A stretch of DNA of 61,855 bases, from the NCBI RefSeq assembly GCF_000424145.1, contig NZ_KE384139.1:57298-119152 (forward strand), written 5' to 3'. The notes beneath the pieces are model-generated. The model was not told the origin of the DNA. It searched no databases and worked only from the letters and a program-made list of their open reading frames with translations. Made by a program: the position numbers and the translations under genes. Positions 8,373 to 16,037 of the stretch are shown here, one piece after another. The first letter of the stretch is position 1; each line of letters opens with the position of its first letter. This DNA comes from Butyrivibrio sp. AC2005. Lineage in GTDB: Bacteria; Bacillota; Clostridia; Lachnospirales; Lachnospiraceae.

Positions 8373-9569
8373 TTAGTTTGCAGCGATGCTGTCGTAAACT
8401 TCAGCTGCGCCGGATACAAAGTCATCATCAAGAGTCAGGCCGATTTCCTCAGCTGCCTTTGTATTTACATAAAGGCTGGGCTCGTTGATTACTTCAAAAG
8501 GCATCTCGGAAGCTTCCTTCTCACCCTTAAGAACCTTTGCAGCCATCTCGCCTGTCTGGATACCAAGCTGAATATAATCAAGTCCCATTGCTGCAACGCA
8601 TCCAACCTTAACCTGCTCAACCTCAGATCCGAATACAGGAATCTTCTGCTCCTTAGCATAGCTGAGAACTGTCTGAAGTCCTGAAACTACTGTGTTATCA
8701 GTTAAGTTGTTGATGCAGTCTACCTTAGTCACAAGGTCTGCTGCAGCCATATCGAGATCAGCAAGTGTATTGATACCGCTGTCTACAATCTCAAAGCCAT
8801 ACTCTGCTGCATGCTCTTTGTACTGAGCGATTGTGCTCTCTGAGTTTGTCTCACTTGTAGTATATAGAATACCGATTTTCTTAGCCTCGGGAAGCACTTT
8901 TCTGATCATCTCAAGCTGCTCTGTAACAGCAAGTGCATCAGATGTTCCCGTGATATTACCAACAGGAGTTCCATCTTCCTTAGCAAGCTCAGCTGCTACC
9001 GGATCAGAAACTGCTGAATAAATAACAGGTACTGTTGTTCCAAGTGCTGAATTATATGCGCTCATAGCACTGGGTGTTGCGATACCGCAGATAAGATCCA
9101 CTCCATCAGCTACAAAAGCATCTGAAATCTGGCTGGCAGTACCTGTATCAGCCTGTGCATTCTGGAAGTGAACTGTGAGATTCTCTCCCTCTACGATGCC
9201 CTCGTTAGCAAGTCCCTGAAGGAATCCCTCACGGCAGTTATCAAGTGAGCCGTGCTCTGCGAACTGTGAAATACCAATAATGTATTCTTTCTCTTCTGTT
9301 TCTACTTCTGTAGCATCCTCTGAAGTTTCTTCAGAAGCTTCCTCAGCAGAATCTGCTGACTCTTCTGTTTCTGCCTCAGCAGCATCTTCTGTTGTCTCTT
9401 CAGAGCTCTCAGCCTCTGCCTCAGAGCTTTCTGTATCAGCACTGTCAGCTGTTTCTGCGCTCTGCGCTTCGTTTGCATCATCTGCTACCTTACGATTGTC
9501 TCCACATCCGGTTACAGTCATAACCATCATGGATGCAGCCAGTATAGCTGCCATCATCTTTCTTTTCAT
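8373..9569 (-). CDS. ABC transporter substrate-binding lipoprotein (ABC_sub_bind family, TrpX-like)
   Basis: Extracellular lipoprotein of 398 residues. The signal peptide ends in the lipobox VTGCG at residue 22. An unusually long, acidic low-complexity spacer follows (about 25-92; repeats of AE, SAEE, TED). The binding domain (about 93-398) starts EYIIGISQFAEH and contains the family patterns VIYSAVSDPVAAEL and GSEVEQVKVGCVAAMGLDY. AAAAAGGAGG is 6 bases before the ATG. It is the first gene of the importer operon with permease and ATPase downstream. The spacer probably lifts the domain away from the membrane through the thick wall; that is inference. Confidence 0.92.
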   Translation of the reverse strand: MKRKMMAAILAASMMVMTVTGCGDNRKVADDANEAQSAETADSADTESSEAEAESSEETTEDAAEAETEESADSAEEASEETSEDATEVETEEKEYIIGISQFAEHGSLDNCREGFLQGLANEGIVEGENLTVHFQNAQADTGTASQISDAFVADGVDLICGIATPSAMSAYNSALGTTVPVIYSAVSDPVAAELAKEDGTPVGNITGTSDALAVTEQLEMIRKVLPEAKKIGILYTTSETNSESTIAQYKEHAAEYGFEIVDSGINTLADLDMAAADLVTKVDCINNLTDNTVVSGLQTVLSYAKEQKIPVFGSEVEQVKVGCVAAMGLDYIQLGIQTGEMAAKVLKGEKEASEMPFEVINEPSLYVNTKAAEEIGLTLDDDFVSGAAEVYDSIAAN

Positions 9570-9631
9570 AATAATCCTCCTTTTTATGCGTCGAAAAGTC
9601 TGTCAGAAATACTTTTCAATACACTTCACTA

Positions 9632-9647
9632 CTGTAAATTATTACAG
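9632..9647. promoter_or_regulatory. Dyad CTGTAA-ATTA-TTACAG, possible operator of the ABC importer operon
   Basis: A perfect 6+6 dyad lies about 15 bases downstream of the proposed -10 of the importer promoter and about 63 bases before the start codon. The position suits a repressor site. No regulator is identified. Confidence 0.35.
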
Positions 9648-9661
9648 CAAGTAACTTTTTT

Positions 9662-9690
9662 ATAATACAACAAAATAGCGGTAAGTGCAA
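9662..9690 (-). promoter_or_regulatory. Probable promoter of the ABC importer operon
   Basis: On the minus strand TATTAT (9667-9662) lies 17 bases after TTGCAC (9690-9685). The -10 is good and the -35 is weak. The -35 abuts the 40-bp tandem repeat array that begins at 9691. Confidence 0.4.
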
Positions 9691-9840
9691 TTCAAAGCCC
9701 CAGACTCGGAGATGCAAGCAAAGATACTAATCCAAAGCCCCAGACTCGGAAATGCAAGCAAAGATACTAATTCAAAGCCCCAGACTCGGAAATGCAAGCA
9801 AAGATACTAATTCAAAGCCCAGACTCGGAAATGCAAGCAT
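9691..9840. repeat. 40-bp tandem repeat, about 3.7 copies
   Basis: Units begin at 9691, 9731, 9771 and 9811 (TTCAAAGCCCCAGACTCGGA, then AATGCAAGCAAAGATACTAA). Units differ at only a few bases, and the last is truncated and lacks one C. There are no spacers. The AGATACTAATTCAAAGCC part recurs inverted at 9935-9952, over the stop codon of the neighbouring CAP gene. Confidence 0.9.
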
Positions 9841-9860
9841 TTCCTCGTTGGCGCTTCGCG

Positions 9861-9934
9861 CCAAATGAATAAATTAAAAGAGGCAGATTATCGAGCGAGC
9901 TCGAAATCTGCCTCTTGTTAATTTATTCGCTTGG
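9861..9934. terminator. Very long stem-loop, probable terminator of the CAP lipoprotein gene
   Basis: Arms at 9861-9889 and 9905-9934 pair over about 28 bases (core GAATAAATTAA...AGAGGCAGATT) with few mismatches. The 15-base loop contains a further small stem TCGAG-CGAG-CTCGA. It lies just downstream of the CAP gene stop codon. A second mini-hairpin TTGGCGC-TTC-GCGCCAA abuts it at 9848-9864. Confidence 0.65.
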
Positions 9935-9941
9935 CTTTGAA

Positions 9942-10499
9942 TTAGTATCCAAACTCTTGTGCCCAATACCAGTTGCCGTTTTCTGCCTGATATACGGCGA
10001 TGCCGACTGTATTGAAGCCTGCCTCCATAATGTTTGCTGCGTGAGTAGGTGAAGCCATCCAGGCATTTACTACAGAATCGCCTGAGTTGTAAAGCTTCGC
10101 AAGGTTCTCACCGAACATGATGTTACTGTTTACAGTATACCATGCAGTTCCATTGGGTCTGTTATGTGAGAATGTTCCAACAATCTCCTGTGCTCTTACA
10201 AGTGCAGCCTGTGTAAGTGCATCACTCCATGAGAGCTGTCCAAGACCTGCTGCAGCACGCTTCTGGTTAACAAGCGCGAATGCTGCCTGAGCTGCTGCCA
10301 AAGCAGCCTCACTTGATGCAGCCTCACCGGCAAGAGCAATTGCTTCATCATCAATGTAGATGTTCTCAGTATCTTCATTTATTCCTCTGAGAGCAGCTAC
10401 GTCATCAATTTTTGCTACCTTCTCAGCACCACAAGCCATTACATTAAGAGATATAACGACTGCAACCATAGTAGCTATTACACGTCTAAACTTCTTCAT
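9942..10499 (-). CDS. CAP/SCP-domain lipoprotein
   Basis: Secreted lipoprotein of 185 residues. It has a signal peptide (MKKFRRVIATMVAVVISLNV) with lipobox VMACG, a short Ala-rich linker, then a CAP (cysteine-rich secretory protein, PR-1) domain. Visible motifs are VNQKRAAAGLGQL, FSHNRPNGTAWYTV, GENLA and SPTHAANIM, which include the histidine and glutamate residues of the CAP cavity. I chose the ATG at 10499 because CTGGAGGAA precedes it and the signal peptide starts there. A paralogue without lipobox lies at 51921-52379. Bacterial CAP proteins are exported and of mostly unknown biochemical role. Confidence 0.92.
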   Translation of the reverse strand: MKKFRRVIATMVAVVISLNVMACGAEKVAKIDDVAALRGINEDTENIYIDDEAIALAGEAASSEAALAAAQAAFALVNQKRAAAGLGQLSWSDALTQAALVRAQEIVGTFSHNRPNGTAWYTVNSNIMFGENLAKLYNSGDSVVNAWMASPTHAANIMEAGFNTVGIAVYQAENGNWYWAQEFGY

Positions 10500-10666
10500 G
10501 TGCGTTCCTCCAGTCACAGAAACAAAATCGTTTTTTGTAAATTACCTATAACAATGATATCATGTATATCATAATTGTCAATGAATTTTTCAAACAAAAT
10601 TACATTTATGATTACATTTTTCATTATTTTCTTTCAATAGCGCTTATACTCTGTTTTTCTGAAAAC

Positions 10667-10696
10667 TACACAAAAAAAGTTTCCTATTTTTGTGTA
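10667..10696. terminator. Terminator downstream of the transglutaminase-LRR gene
   Basis: Stem TACACAAAAA / TTTTTGTGTA with an internal loop of about 10 bases, 20 bases beyond the stop codon at 10717. A/T-rich and moderately strong. Confidence 0.5.
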
Positions 10697-10716
10697 TTAT
10701 TCTTCATGAATCACTA

Positions 10717-12666
10717 TCACGTATATTTTATCCCGAGTTCCTTTTTATACTTGTAATGTGCTTTCTTTGCTCCAGCCTTAGTTACCTTTGCAATCAGCTT
10801 TTTATAGGTCTTCCTGTTTTTTGAAAAAATAGTGATCCTGACATTTTTATTCAGCTTGTTAAAGGCTTTAGCGCCTATCTTCTTTATATGCTCTCCGTTC
10901 AGCTTTATCTTCTTTAGTTTTTTACAACCATTAAATGCCTTCTTGCCAATCTCATGTATGTCTGAATCAGATAAATCCACACTATTAAGATTTTTACAAT
11001 TGCTGAAGGCTTCCCTGCCAATAGATGTAAGATTTACACCTCCATGAAGCTCCTGAAGGTTGTTGTTATCCTTAAAGGCACCGGGTTCAATCGAAGTAAC
11101 TGAGTATTCCTTCCCTTCGATCAGTACTGTAGCAGGAATAGTTACCACAGACTCGGCTTTGTCTTTAACACCACTTACAGCTGCTGTCTGACTGCCACTG
11201 ATAACACAGGTAACTGCCTGTGCTGACTCCGCATTTCCATTAGCATCAGGCGCATCATTTACTACAACATTTTCTGTGCTGCTTTCCTCGGTTGAATTGT
11301 TATCAGTAGGATCATTTGATGTATTACCTGTCTGAGCACTTTCCTGGTTACCTGACTGCGAATTATTCTGGTTGTTTCCTGTATTATCATTTGCCGTATT
11401 ACTGTTTCCGCTATTACTATTATCGGTATTATTGTTACCGGAACCATCATTTCCGGAATCTGTATTACCTGTAGTTTGCCCACCTGTCAGTTCAAGCGAT
11501 GCTTCGTAGGTATATTTTGTCCCATATGCTTTATCAGTAACTCTTCCAAGAAAAGGCGCTTCTCTCAGATGTTTATTATCTCCTATTCCTGCATAGTATT
11601 GCGCTGTTGTCTTATTGTAGTAAGCATGATTTATACTGTTGGCATCACCTGTCACTTTAGTATCTGCCCAGGTAGTATCTTCTTCATACCAATCGCCATC
11701 TATATTAACAATATTCCAGGCGTGTCCACCTCTATTGCCCGATTTAAGCTGCGCGACACCTGTTATCACTTTTGAATCTATTCCGAGCTCTTTCAAAATA
11801 AGTGCATAACCCTGAGAATAGCCATCGCAAACTGCATGCCCCTGACACAGCGAACCATATGCCGTATGTGAAAGATTGAAATAGGTACTGCCTGTTTTCT
11901 GCGATGAACCATACTCAACCTGCTTTGTATACCAGTCATGCACATTAAGAACCGTAGCTGCAACATCAGTAGAGCTTACAAGGCCAAGGGACTTTACTTT
12001 ATTTGCATATTCTTTTGCCTTTGAAACTACCTTCTTATCAAGCTCGTCATAATTATCATCGGTATACTCCTGCATGATAATGTAGTCCTTATAGACATCA
12101 TCTGTCTTGAATTCATATATGTTCCAGTTACACATATAGAATTCGACATTTGTCATGTGGTCATAACAAAGCGCCTCTATGGTTTCATTAACAACCGTAT
12201 TACATTCAAGAGTATCTGCGTTGTAGTATCTTTCCCTGCTGGTACTTCCCGAATAAAAAAGGTAGCCACCTTTATTTACAACATCAGCTTCCGATTTACT
12301 ATCCGGAAGCGCTGCACTCTTTTTCAGGCGCCTTGCGTTGTTACATGCAATGTAAATTGCATCATAAAGATCTTTCCTCTCAGCAGTGGAAAGTTTTCCA
12401 TAATAATATCCATGTTCAATATTATTGGCTGTATTTGAACCTTTTTTTACAGCGTATCCGGATGAATTGTAATCAGAGTTTACTGTCTTGAAGACTTCTT
12501 TTGAAGGTACGCCTTCATGATCTCCGATTGGCAGATCATAGCCTGAAGCACTAACCTGGATAGACGCCTCAGGACTGATTGCAGATAAGGAAAAAGCAAC
12601 TAATAATGACAATGCAAAAATCGCCATTAAAGATTCCTTCCCTTTAATGGATGTTCGTTTGTTCAT
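10717..12666 (-). CDS. Secreted transglutaminase-like protein with C-terminal LRR_5 region
   Basis: Exported protein of 649 residues. It has a signal peptide (about 1-40), an N-terminal region rich in Tyr, and a transglutaminase-like domain (about 230-365). The triad is visible: Cys280 in AVCDGYSQG, His315 in GGHAWN and Asp330 in YEEDTTWAD. A low-complexity Asn/Ser/Gly/Thr linker (about 395-475) leads to a BspA-type leucine-rich block (VTSIEPGAFKDNNNLQEL, SIGREAFSNCKNL, EIGKKAFNGCKKLKKIKL). The chain ends in a basic tail (ITIFSKNRKTYKKL, KAGAKKAHYKYKK). GAGGGGGAGAG precedes the ATG. The same plan, including the tail, recurs in the 16038-18140 gene. It may be a protease or cross-linking enzyme; the actual reaction is unknown. 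Confidence 0.88.
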   Translation of the reverse strand: MNKRTSIKGKESLMAIFALSLLVAFSLSAISPEASIQVSASGYDLPIGDHEGVPSKEVFKTVNSDYNSSGYAVKKGSNTANNIEHGYYYGKLSTAERKDLYDAIYIACNNARRLKKSAALPDSKSEADVVNKGGYLFYSGSTSRERYYNADTLECNTVVNETIEALCYDHMTNVEFYMCNWNIYEFKTDDVYKDYIIMQEYTDDNYDELDKKVVSKAKEYANKVKSLGLVSSTDVAATVLNVHDWYTKQVEYGSSQKTGSTYFNLSHTAYGSLCQGHAVCDGYSQGYALILKELGIDSKVITGVAQLKSGNRGGHAWNIVNIDGDWYEEDTTWADTKVTGDANSINHAYYNKTTAQYYAGIGDNKHLREAPFLGRVTDKAYGTKYTYEASLELTGGQTTGNTDSGNDGSGNNNTDNSNSGNSNTANDNTGNNQNNSQSGNQESAQTGNTSNDPTDNNSTEESSTENVVVNDAPDANGNAESAQAVTCVISGSQTAAVSGVKDKAESVVTIPATVLIEGKEYSVTSIEPGAFKDNNNLQELHGGVNLTSIGREAFSNCKNLNSVDLSDSDIHEIGKKAFNGCKKLKKIKLNGEHIKKIGAKAFNKLNKNVRITIFSKNRKTYKKLIAKVTKAGAKKAHYKYKKELGIKYT

Positions 12667-12850
12667 AGACTCTCCCCCTCATTCAAGTCAATGACACAAA
12701 ACTAATCTTTGAGTCAGTATTTATATACTAGATATTGTATACCCAAGTACTAGGTTTTTCTATTATATTTCCATAAATTTTGCATAAACGATATATTCGT
12801 TTGATTTTATTTAATTTATGATTGTCATTTTTTTGATAATAATTAACAAA

Positions 12851-12897
12851 AAAAGCCATGTAGTCACTTTTTTCATAAAAGTGCAACCACATGGCTT
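12851..12897 (-). terminator. Terminator of the sortase gene
   Basis: On the minus strand AAGCCATGTGGTTGCACTTT pairs with AAAGTGACTACATGGCTT, with small mismatches, and is followed by a T run. It sits immediately after the sortase stop codon. Confidence 0.8.
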
Positions 12898-12904
12898 GAT
12901 TTTT

Positions 12905-13726
12905 TTAGTTTTCGTAAGTCTCAACTTTCACAGTATGAACAACAAAGCGTCTTCCGCTCCCTGTCTTACCGGAGCAGGTGGAAAGTGTAAGCAGTGATGG
13001 ATACTCGTCAAATTTGATATCCGAAGGAATGTCTATCATAGAATTTCTGCTTATATACTGAAGATACTCATCATACTTATCATGATCCTTTACCTCCATA
13101 TAGCTATCGGAGCCTTTAACAGTTGTATAATATGCGAAAACTCTGTACTTATATGTCTTGTCTTTAGTGTAAACATAGACATATGGATCATCCTTCAAAA
13201 TGTCTTCATCCGATTTATAAAGCGTCTTTAGTGATCCGAACATGGAGCCGTTTTTCATATTATGACCGAAAACCATATCACTGAGTCCGCAGAAGTTCTT
13301 ATCACTTAGCACATCCATGAAAATGCAGCCTGCTTTGTTGGAGGTTCCGTCAAAGGTCTTGTAAAGATACTGGTCAACCTTCTGCTCCTTAACAACCGGG
13401 TAATTTATTTCGGAAAACGCCGGAAAATAAAGCCATCCAATGAAATCCGGGTTTTTCTCCTTTAAGGCTGCAAAGTCTATATCAAGCTTGGGATATGTGT
13501 TATCATCTGTCGTATTTTTTTGAGATTCATCAGCATCTTCCTCAATTTTCACATATGTCTGAGATAGCTCATCATATTCGTTAACAGCAACCGCATATTC
13601 CGTCTGATCACGATAGATCATCACTCCTTCATATGCTATTACTATGACCAACGCTAAAATAATTATTGCCCTGATTATCGTCCAGGGCGTTATCTTGTTC
13701 TTTTTGTTGTTCTCGTTCTTTTCCAT
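12905..13726 (-). CDS. srtB: Class B sortase
   Basis: Membrane-anchored transpeptidase of 273 residues. It has a short Lys/Asn-rich N-terminus, one transmembrane helix (about 18-38) and a stalk, then the sortase fold. The triad is visible: His in VFGHNMKNGSMFG, Cys in TLSTCSGKTG and Arg in GRRFVVH. FIGWLYFPAFSEINYPVV and the long insertion before the Cys strand are typical of class B. It is placed between two secreted transglutaminase-LRR proteins and an M3 peptidase, but none of them ends in a recognisable sorting signal. Its substrate is therefore not visible in this window. Confidence 0.93.
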   Translation of the reverse strand: MEKNENNKKNKITPWTIIRAIIILALVIVIAYEGVMIYRDQTEYAVAVNEYDELSQTYVKIEEDADESQKNTTDDNTYPKLDIDFAALKEKNPDFIGWLYFPAFSEINYPVVKEQKVDQYLYKTFDGTSNKAGCIFMDVLSDKNFCGLSDMVFGHNMKNGSMFGSLKTLYKSDEDILKDDPYVYVYTKDKTYKYRVFAYYTTVKGSDSYMEVKDHDKYDEYLQYISRNSMIDIPSDIKFDEYPSLLTLSTCSGKTGSGRRFVVHTVKVETYEN

Positions 13727-13857
13727 ACCTTGTATTATCTTGTCCCCATATCATAATAAAAGGAGCAAAAGTAACTATTGCCCCTTTCTTATCCTTCATT
13801 TTACTTTTCAATAATACAGAGTTCAAGACTTTATAATTTCACAGTATCTTTTCTCAG

Positions 13858-15984
13858 TTATTTTTTACTTAGCTTTTCATCAACAAGCCTTTCATACTCG
13901 TCAACCAGCTTCTTATAGTATTGGAGGGCATAATCATAAGTCTCTTTTGAAAGAGGATCAATTCCTGCTTCCTTGAGAAGCTCCACGGGAGATGCGCTTT
14001 CTCCGAGTTTCAGGAAAGCTTTATATTCTTCTGCTGCACCTTCTTCACCGGAGGTGATTCTTTCAGCTATTGAAGCTCCATAAGCAATAGCTGCCGCATA
14101 CTGATACATATAATAGACAGCATATAAATGTTCCATACTTGCCCATTGGTATCTATTATCAGGAAAATTTGTTACACCATCGCCCCTATATTCGTCAAGA
14201 AGTTCAATCCATTTGTCCCCAAGTTTCTGGGCATCAAGTGCAAATCCCCCTTCGACCTGCTTGTAAAGGTAGTCCTCAAACTCAGACTGCATCATCTGAC
14301 TAAAGAATGTTCCTGAAAATTTGGATAAAGTATTTTCAAGATAGTAAAGTTTTTCATCATCATCCCCGGCATTATTCATCTTATATGTATAATAAAGCAG
14401 TTCATTTGTAGTTGATGCCACTTCCTGTGTAAATATCGTAGGGCATGAATATTGAACAGGCTGATTTCGGGTTGCAAGCTCTGAATAAACTGCATGTCCC
14501 ATCTCATGTGCAATCGTGCTCACATCGTTTGAATAACCGGTGTAGTTAAAAAGCACCCATGGCAGATATCCATTACTAAACTTCGTCTGAAAAGCACCTG
14601 TACTCTTAGTATCATTGGGATACACGTCAACCTGTCCGCTGGAAATAATCTCAGTAAACAAATCTGTATAGTCATCTCCCAATATTGAAAGAGCATCTAT
14701 AACTTCGTCTACCCCTGCATCATACTCAATTTTCCCGGGATTAAAATCCGATACATAAGTTGCCAAATTAAATGGGAATTGCTTATCTAATCCCAGCCCC
14801 TTCTTATGGATATTAAGATATCTTTGGTAATCTTCTGTTCCATCGTGGGCAGCATCAATAAGCATATCAAATACTGCGGTGTCCAAATCGTACTGGGCCA
14901 TTGCAGATTCCAATGTCGTATCATAGCCGTAAATCTGTGCCCCCGCATATGCCTGTTGACAATTTTCTTCAAGCAGGGCAGTCAAAGTATTTGTTAATCC
15001 TTTATACTTTGTAATAATTATCTTGTTGGCCTCTGCCTTAAAATCCTCGTCGTAATCACTGCTATAAATAATATCATTATATAATTCCGATGTAAGCTCT
15101 GTCTCCGTGCCATCAGGCATGATTATCTTAGGATCAGGCAGTTCAACGTAATTTAATATATTATAGATATTCGCTGCATACCCCTGACCTTTTGCCATTG
15201 TAGCAATGAGGTTATTCTCTTCTTCACTCAGAGGCTTATAATCAGGATCAATGTAATCCCTTATGAAGTATTGCATATCCTTGAAAATCGGATCTGAAAA
15301 AATCTTTTTTCTTTCCTCTAAGGATAATGAATAAATTTCCGGATTGGCAAATGCAGAAAGTTTCTTCTCCTCTGTAAACATGACATTAAGCTTTGAATTT
15401 AATTCATTAAAAACCGAGGACGTAGGATCTAAGCTTTCTCCAAGAAATACATAACCATTCAGCTTTTCCTGAAGCCTGGTAAGCTCAGATAAGTTGGAGA
15501 ACACAATATAATCATATATGTTTTCCGCATTATTGAGCTTACCCCTGTAATCATTGTATTTAGTAAGAAGCTCCATGACCTTATCATAGTCAGCGTACCA
15601 CTCATCTGTACCTGCATAGATAGTATCAAGCTCCCACTTTATAGGATATTTTCCTGCAGTATGCTGCTCCGTTGGAACCTCGGTGATATCAGATTCTTCA
15701 GGCGCTGTAGTAGTACTTGATTCTTCAGGAGCCCCGGTAGTATCTGATTCGTCCGAAGCTCCTGTAATATCTGTTTTTTCTGTAGTCTCGATAGTATCTG
15801 ATTTTTCAGTAGTTTCGTTAGTTTCTGATTCTTCGGAAGCTTCCTGTGAGGTCTTGACTTCAGCAGGCTCACTCACATCTGGATTCGGTACATCGCTGCC
15901 GCTGTTGAAGGAATTTGCGCAGCCAGAAAAAAGCATACACGATACCAATCCAATCGCTACAATCTTAGAGTATCTTCTCTTCAT
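13858..15984 (-). CDS. Secreted oligoendopeptidase F-like M3 metallopeptidase (lipoprotein)
   Basis: Protein of about 708 residues. A lipoprotein signal peptide with lipobox FSGCA is followed by an acidic Thr/Glu/Ser-rich spacer with imperfect repeats (ETTEKSDT, GAPEESST and relatives, about 30-110). The PepF/M3 domain covers the rest. The zinc site HEMGH lies in STIAHEMGHAVYSEL, with the downstream glutamate in FTQEVASTTNELLYY. I chose the ATG at 15984 because GGAGGAAGT stands before it; an in-frame GTG lies 15 bases upstream. Most oligoendopeptidase F proteins are cytoplasmic, so the lipoprotein form with a wall-spanning spacer is notable. It probably trims peptides at the cell surface. Confidence 0.9.
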   Translation of the reverse strand: MKRRYSKIVAIGLVSCMLFSGCANSFNSGSDVPNPDVSEPAEVKTSQEASEESETNETTEKSDTIETTEKTDITGASDESDTTGAPEESSTTTAPEESDITEVPTEQHTAGKYPIKWELDTIYAGTDEWYADYDKVMELLTKYNDYRGKLNNAENIYDYIVFSNLSELTRLQEKLNGYVFLGESLDPTSSVFNELNSKLNVMFTEEKKLSAFANPEIYSLSLEERKKIFSDPIFKDMQYFIRDYIDPDYKPLSEEENNLIATMAKGQGYAANIYNILNYVELPDPKIIMPDGTETELTSELYNDIIYSSDYDEDFKAEANKIIITKYKGLTNTLTALLEENCQQAYAGAQIYGYDTTLESAMAQYDLDTAVFDMLIDAAHDGTEDYQRYLNIHKKGLGLDKQFPFNLATYVSDFNPGKIEYDAGVDEVIDALSILGDDYTDLFTEIISSGQVDVYPNDTKSTGAFQTKFSNGYLPWVLFNYTGYSNDVSTIAHEMGHAVYSELATRNQPVQYSCPTIFTQEVASTTNELLYYTYKMNNAGDDDEKLYYLENTLSKFSGTFFSQMMQSEFEDYLYKQVEGGFALDAQKLGDKWIELLDEYRGDGVTNFPDNRYQWASMEHLYAVYYMYQYAAAIAYGASIAERITSGEEGAAEEYKAFLKLGESASPVELLKEAGIDPLSKETYDYALQYYKKLVDEYERLVDEKLSKK

Positions 15985-16037
15985 GTACTTCCTCCTCACT
16001 TCCTCCGCATCTGTCTATCACATACAGAAACTATCTA

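Noticed and set aside
9280..9654. Plus-strand frame of 124 codons, Ser/Ala-rich
   Set aside because: It is the complement of the acidic spacer and signal peptide of the binding protein; low complexity on one strand makes an open frame on the other.
9691..9840. Possible CRISPR array
   Set aside because: Units are contiguous 40-base tandem repeats without spacers, and there are no cas genes.
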